Assembly (NCBI GenBank): GCA_963580455.1
Contig: OY756962.1
Coordinates: 22,333,001-22,397,000 of the forward strand
Length of the DNA stretch: 64,000 nucleotides
Direction of reading: 5' to 3'
Source of the DNA: Euonymus europaeus
Lineage: Eukaryota; Streptophyta; Magnoliopsida; Celastrales; Celastraceae
How positions within the stretch are numbered: the first letter of the stretch is position 1; each line of letters begins with the position of its first letter. The position numbers were made by a program, and so were the translations under genes. The notes under the pieces were generated by a model. That model made no database searches. It was not told the DNA's origin and saw only the letters and a list, made by a program, of their open reading frames with translations. Positions 62,343 through 64,000 of this stretch are shown in pieces.

Positions 62343-64000
62343 CTACAGAGGACCAGGAAAGTTGCCATTTGCCCTCTGCTCATTCCATCGCTCTACCTGC
62401 AAACCATTTAGTTATGCCAAAATTACCTTGGCAGGGAAAAGAAAGAAAAGCAATGATAAAAGGCCGGCTCTCAGAAGAATGAAGATAATGTAAAGTTCAG
62501 CAGATTCTGTCATGAAAATTAAAATGTTCATCACGTTATCAAGTATTTGGAGACCATAGAATACCAACGATTCAATAAAGAAACAGTTTCTTTAGATACT
62601 AATTCCAGGGGAACTAGGCAAAGTCCCCAGATTCAATGGTTAAAACTATTTGTAACTGATGTCCGGTACTTTTTTTCTTTCAAAAGAACGGAAAAAAAAT
62701 GTTCGAGTAAAGGAGGGCTATATAGAGCATTGTGCTTTACCAAATCATTGGCCCTAGCAAGCAATCGGATCCATAATAGAAGGGGATTCTAATATCCTAC
62801 AGTCACTCCAATCACTAGCAATTCCACCGTAAATATTTGAACAGTTTCATCTCTCTTTTATTTAAATTCAAATTTGCTGGCATGGCCATCACCTAAACCC
62901 TTAAATATAAAATTCCAAGAAATTAGAGGGAGCAAGAATGTAGGGGATCCTTTATCCTTATCAAATGTAAGGTGTTGAACCAAGACTACAGGAAATATGA
63001 GGAGGATGACCAGAAAATATTTCCTAGAGTTTAATTATATGCCAGTTGACCAAGAAAAACATCTTCCGGTTGGTTTTATATTTTTATATTGCAACAAAAG
63101 TCAAAAAAGGGGAAAAAAGTTCCATGACTTACGCAACGTAGTCAAAGGGACTCTACAGGTTGACAAACCATTTAATCGACCACCTTTGCCAATTATCTCA
63201 CCAAAGAGAGAACAATTTCATTTCATTAATTTCAAGTCGTAATATATTTTGGATCAACTTTTAGATCTATAATTCATTGATAATTAAGTGATATTTCTTC
63301 ATCGTGGTAACTGTTTCAATAGAGTCCTACAACAACAGTTGGAATTTACATCCCAATAACCATCTTACACTTACAAGAACAAGTTGGGCATAGTCTAGGT
63401 ATAAATGGCAGAAAAAGCTTATATATCTGAGTGCGTCTCACTTTACCCATAGGAAAATTATTCTTTCCTTCATTTTTAACAGAATTAAAGGAATCAAACT
63501 CATTCCATTCCATGAACTATTTCCATCCATGCTTTTATGTCAATAAAGTATCTTCTGTCATTTTCCAAGGCTTAAATAAATAAACACCGACTCAAATTAA
63601 CGAAGCAACACAATATACAGAAGTTCAATACTTGAGGCCAGCTTATAGGATTATGAGCATGTAAGATAATTGAACAACAATATTGGCATAGTTTTCTCAA
63701 ACTTTCTGAACAGTCCAAAAAAACCTCATTCAGAATAAAACTGCCATTTCATTTCTTAGGACACACAATGGCATTGAAATATACATACCCATTCACCAGG
63801 ACACAGAGATCGGTAATATTTTGCAAACTTCTGACACTCTGGAGCACCTTCCTCCTTAGCAGCTAATGCAACTGTGAAATATCAAACTAAATCATTCTAT
63901 CAATCCTAAAACAGCTAGTTTACATTAATCCTGATGCATAAATTGATGCTTTACTCACCGGTGATACTCGATATATCGGGTAAAGCAGTGCCTCGTTTGA
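62343..64000 (-). CDS. COX6B: Cytochrome c oxidase subunit 6b (partial, 3' exons)
   Basis: This small nuclear-encoded subunit of mitochondrial complex IV sits on the intermembrane-space side. Three exons are visible: 64000-63959 (QTRHCFTRYIEYHR; continues beyond the window), 63871-63789 (LAAKEEGAPECQKFAKYY to CPGEW) and 62396-62343 (VERWNEQRANGNFPGPL, stop). The last two are separated by a 1.4-kb intron. The CX10C half of the twin-cysteine motif is intact in the middle exon. Phases do not match at the first junction: CAC-CG/GTGAGT on one side and CAG/TTGCATTAGCT on the other. A literal join reads RCISC and stops. Dropping one A would restore the family's RCLAAK. It is a frameshift or a base error. 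The N-terminus is missing. Confidence 0.85.

Noticed and set aside
62547..63242. Two 81-codon plus-strand frames
   Set aside because: They lie in the COX6B intron on the opposite strand and show no family similarity.

Overview
This is eukaryotic nuclear DNA from a flowering plant, most likely a core eudicot. Genes are split by AT-rich GT-AG introns, and the conserved proteins are plant-type: a plastid class II DAHP synthase, an SnRK2 kinase, a 14-3-3, a VQ-motif protein and an ADH-like protein. The species cannot be named from the sequence.

Positions 1-21.7 kb are transposon layers. A decayed hAT transposase end (17-800) lies next to a degenerate Ty1/copia element. That copia element is split in two (1.8-2.99 kb and 21.14-21.68 kb) by an 18,135-bp Ty3/gypsy element of Tat/Ogre type at 2997-21131, on the minus strand. 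The Ogre-like element has 2375-bp LTRs differing at 9 sites by my reading, a 5-bp CTAGG target duplication, a primer-binding site and a polypurine tract. Its coding order is ORF1, gag, protease with a G-patch, a candidate 250-bp intron, RT/RNase H/archaeal-type RNase H/integrase, an extra 336-aa ORF, and a tandem-repeat 3' region. It is young but carries a gag/pro frame break and an amber codon in integrase.

Positions 24.2-25.6 kb hold a relic resembling an OTU-like, MULE-associated protein and an unidentified gene fragment. From 26.3 kb the host genes begin. They are a PP2A activator PTPA (+), an FBW2-like F-box protein (+), a plastid DAHP synthase (+), an SnRK2 kinase of the SnRK2.7/2.8 type (-), a 14-3-3 protein (+), a VQ protein resembling HAIKU1 (-), an ADH-like zinc dehydrogenase (+), and COX6B (-, cut by the window end). 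From memory, neighbouring pairs match Arabidopsis neighbours: PTPA with FBW2 on chromosome 4, DHS with ADH-like and COX6B on chromosome 1, and DHS with SnRK2.7 on chromosome 4. This suggests an ancestral gene block, partly fractionated in Arabidopsis. The genes act in unrelated pathways: phosphatase activation, ubiquitin ligase targeting, the shikimate pathway, stress kinase signalling, phosphoprotein binding, seed or defence regulation, alcohol/aldehyde metabolism and respiration. They are not an operon-like set.

Two host genes look damaged in this sequence. The SnRK2 gene has an in-frame TGA at codon 186, and the COX6B exon junction is out of frame by one base. Intergenic DNA carries small repeats: a long AT-rich hairpin element (34.6 kb) with a second partial copy (61.9 kb), a Tourist-like MITE (47.1 kb), a GC-rich nested palindrome with a 5-bp target duplication (50.6 kb), and a SINE-like poly-A element (57.8 kb).
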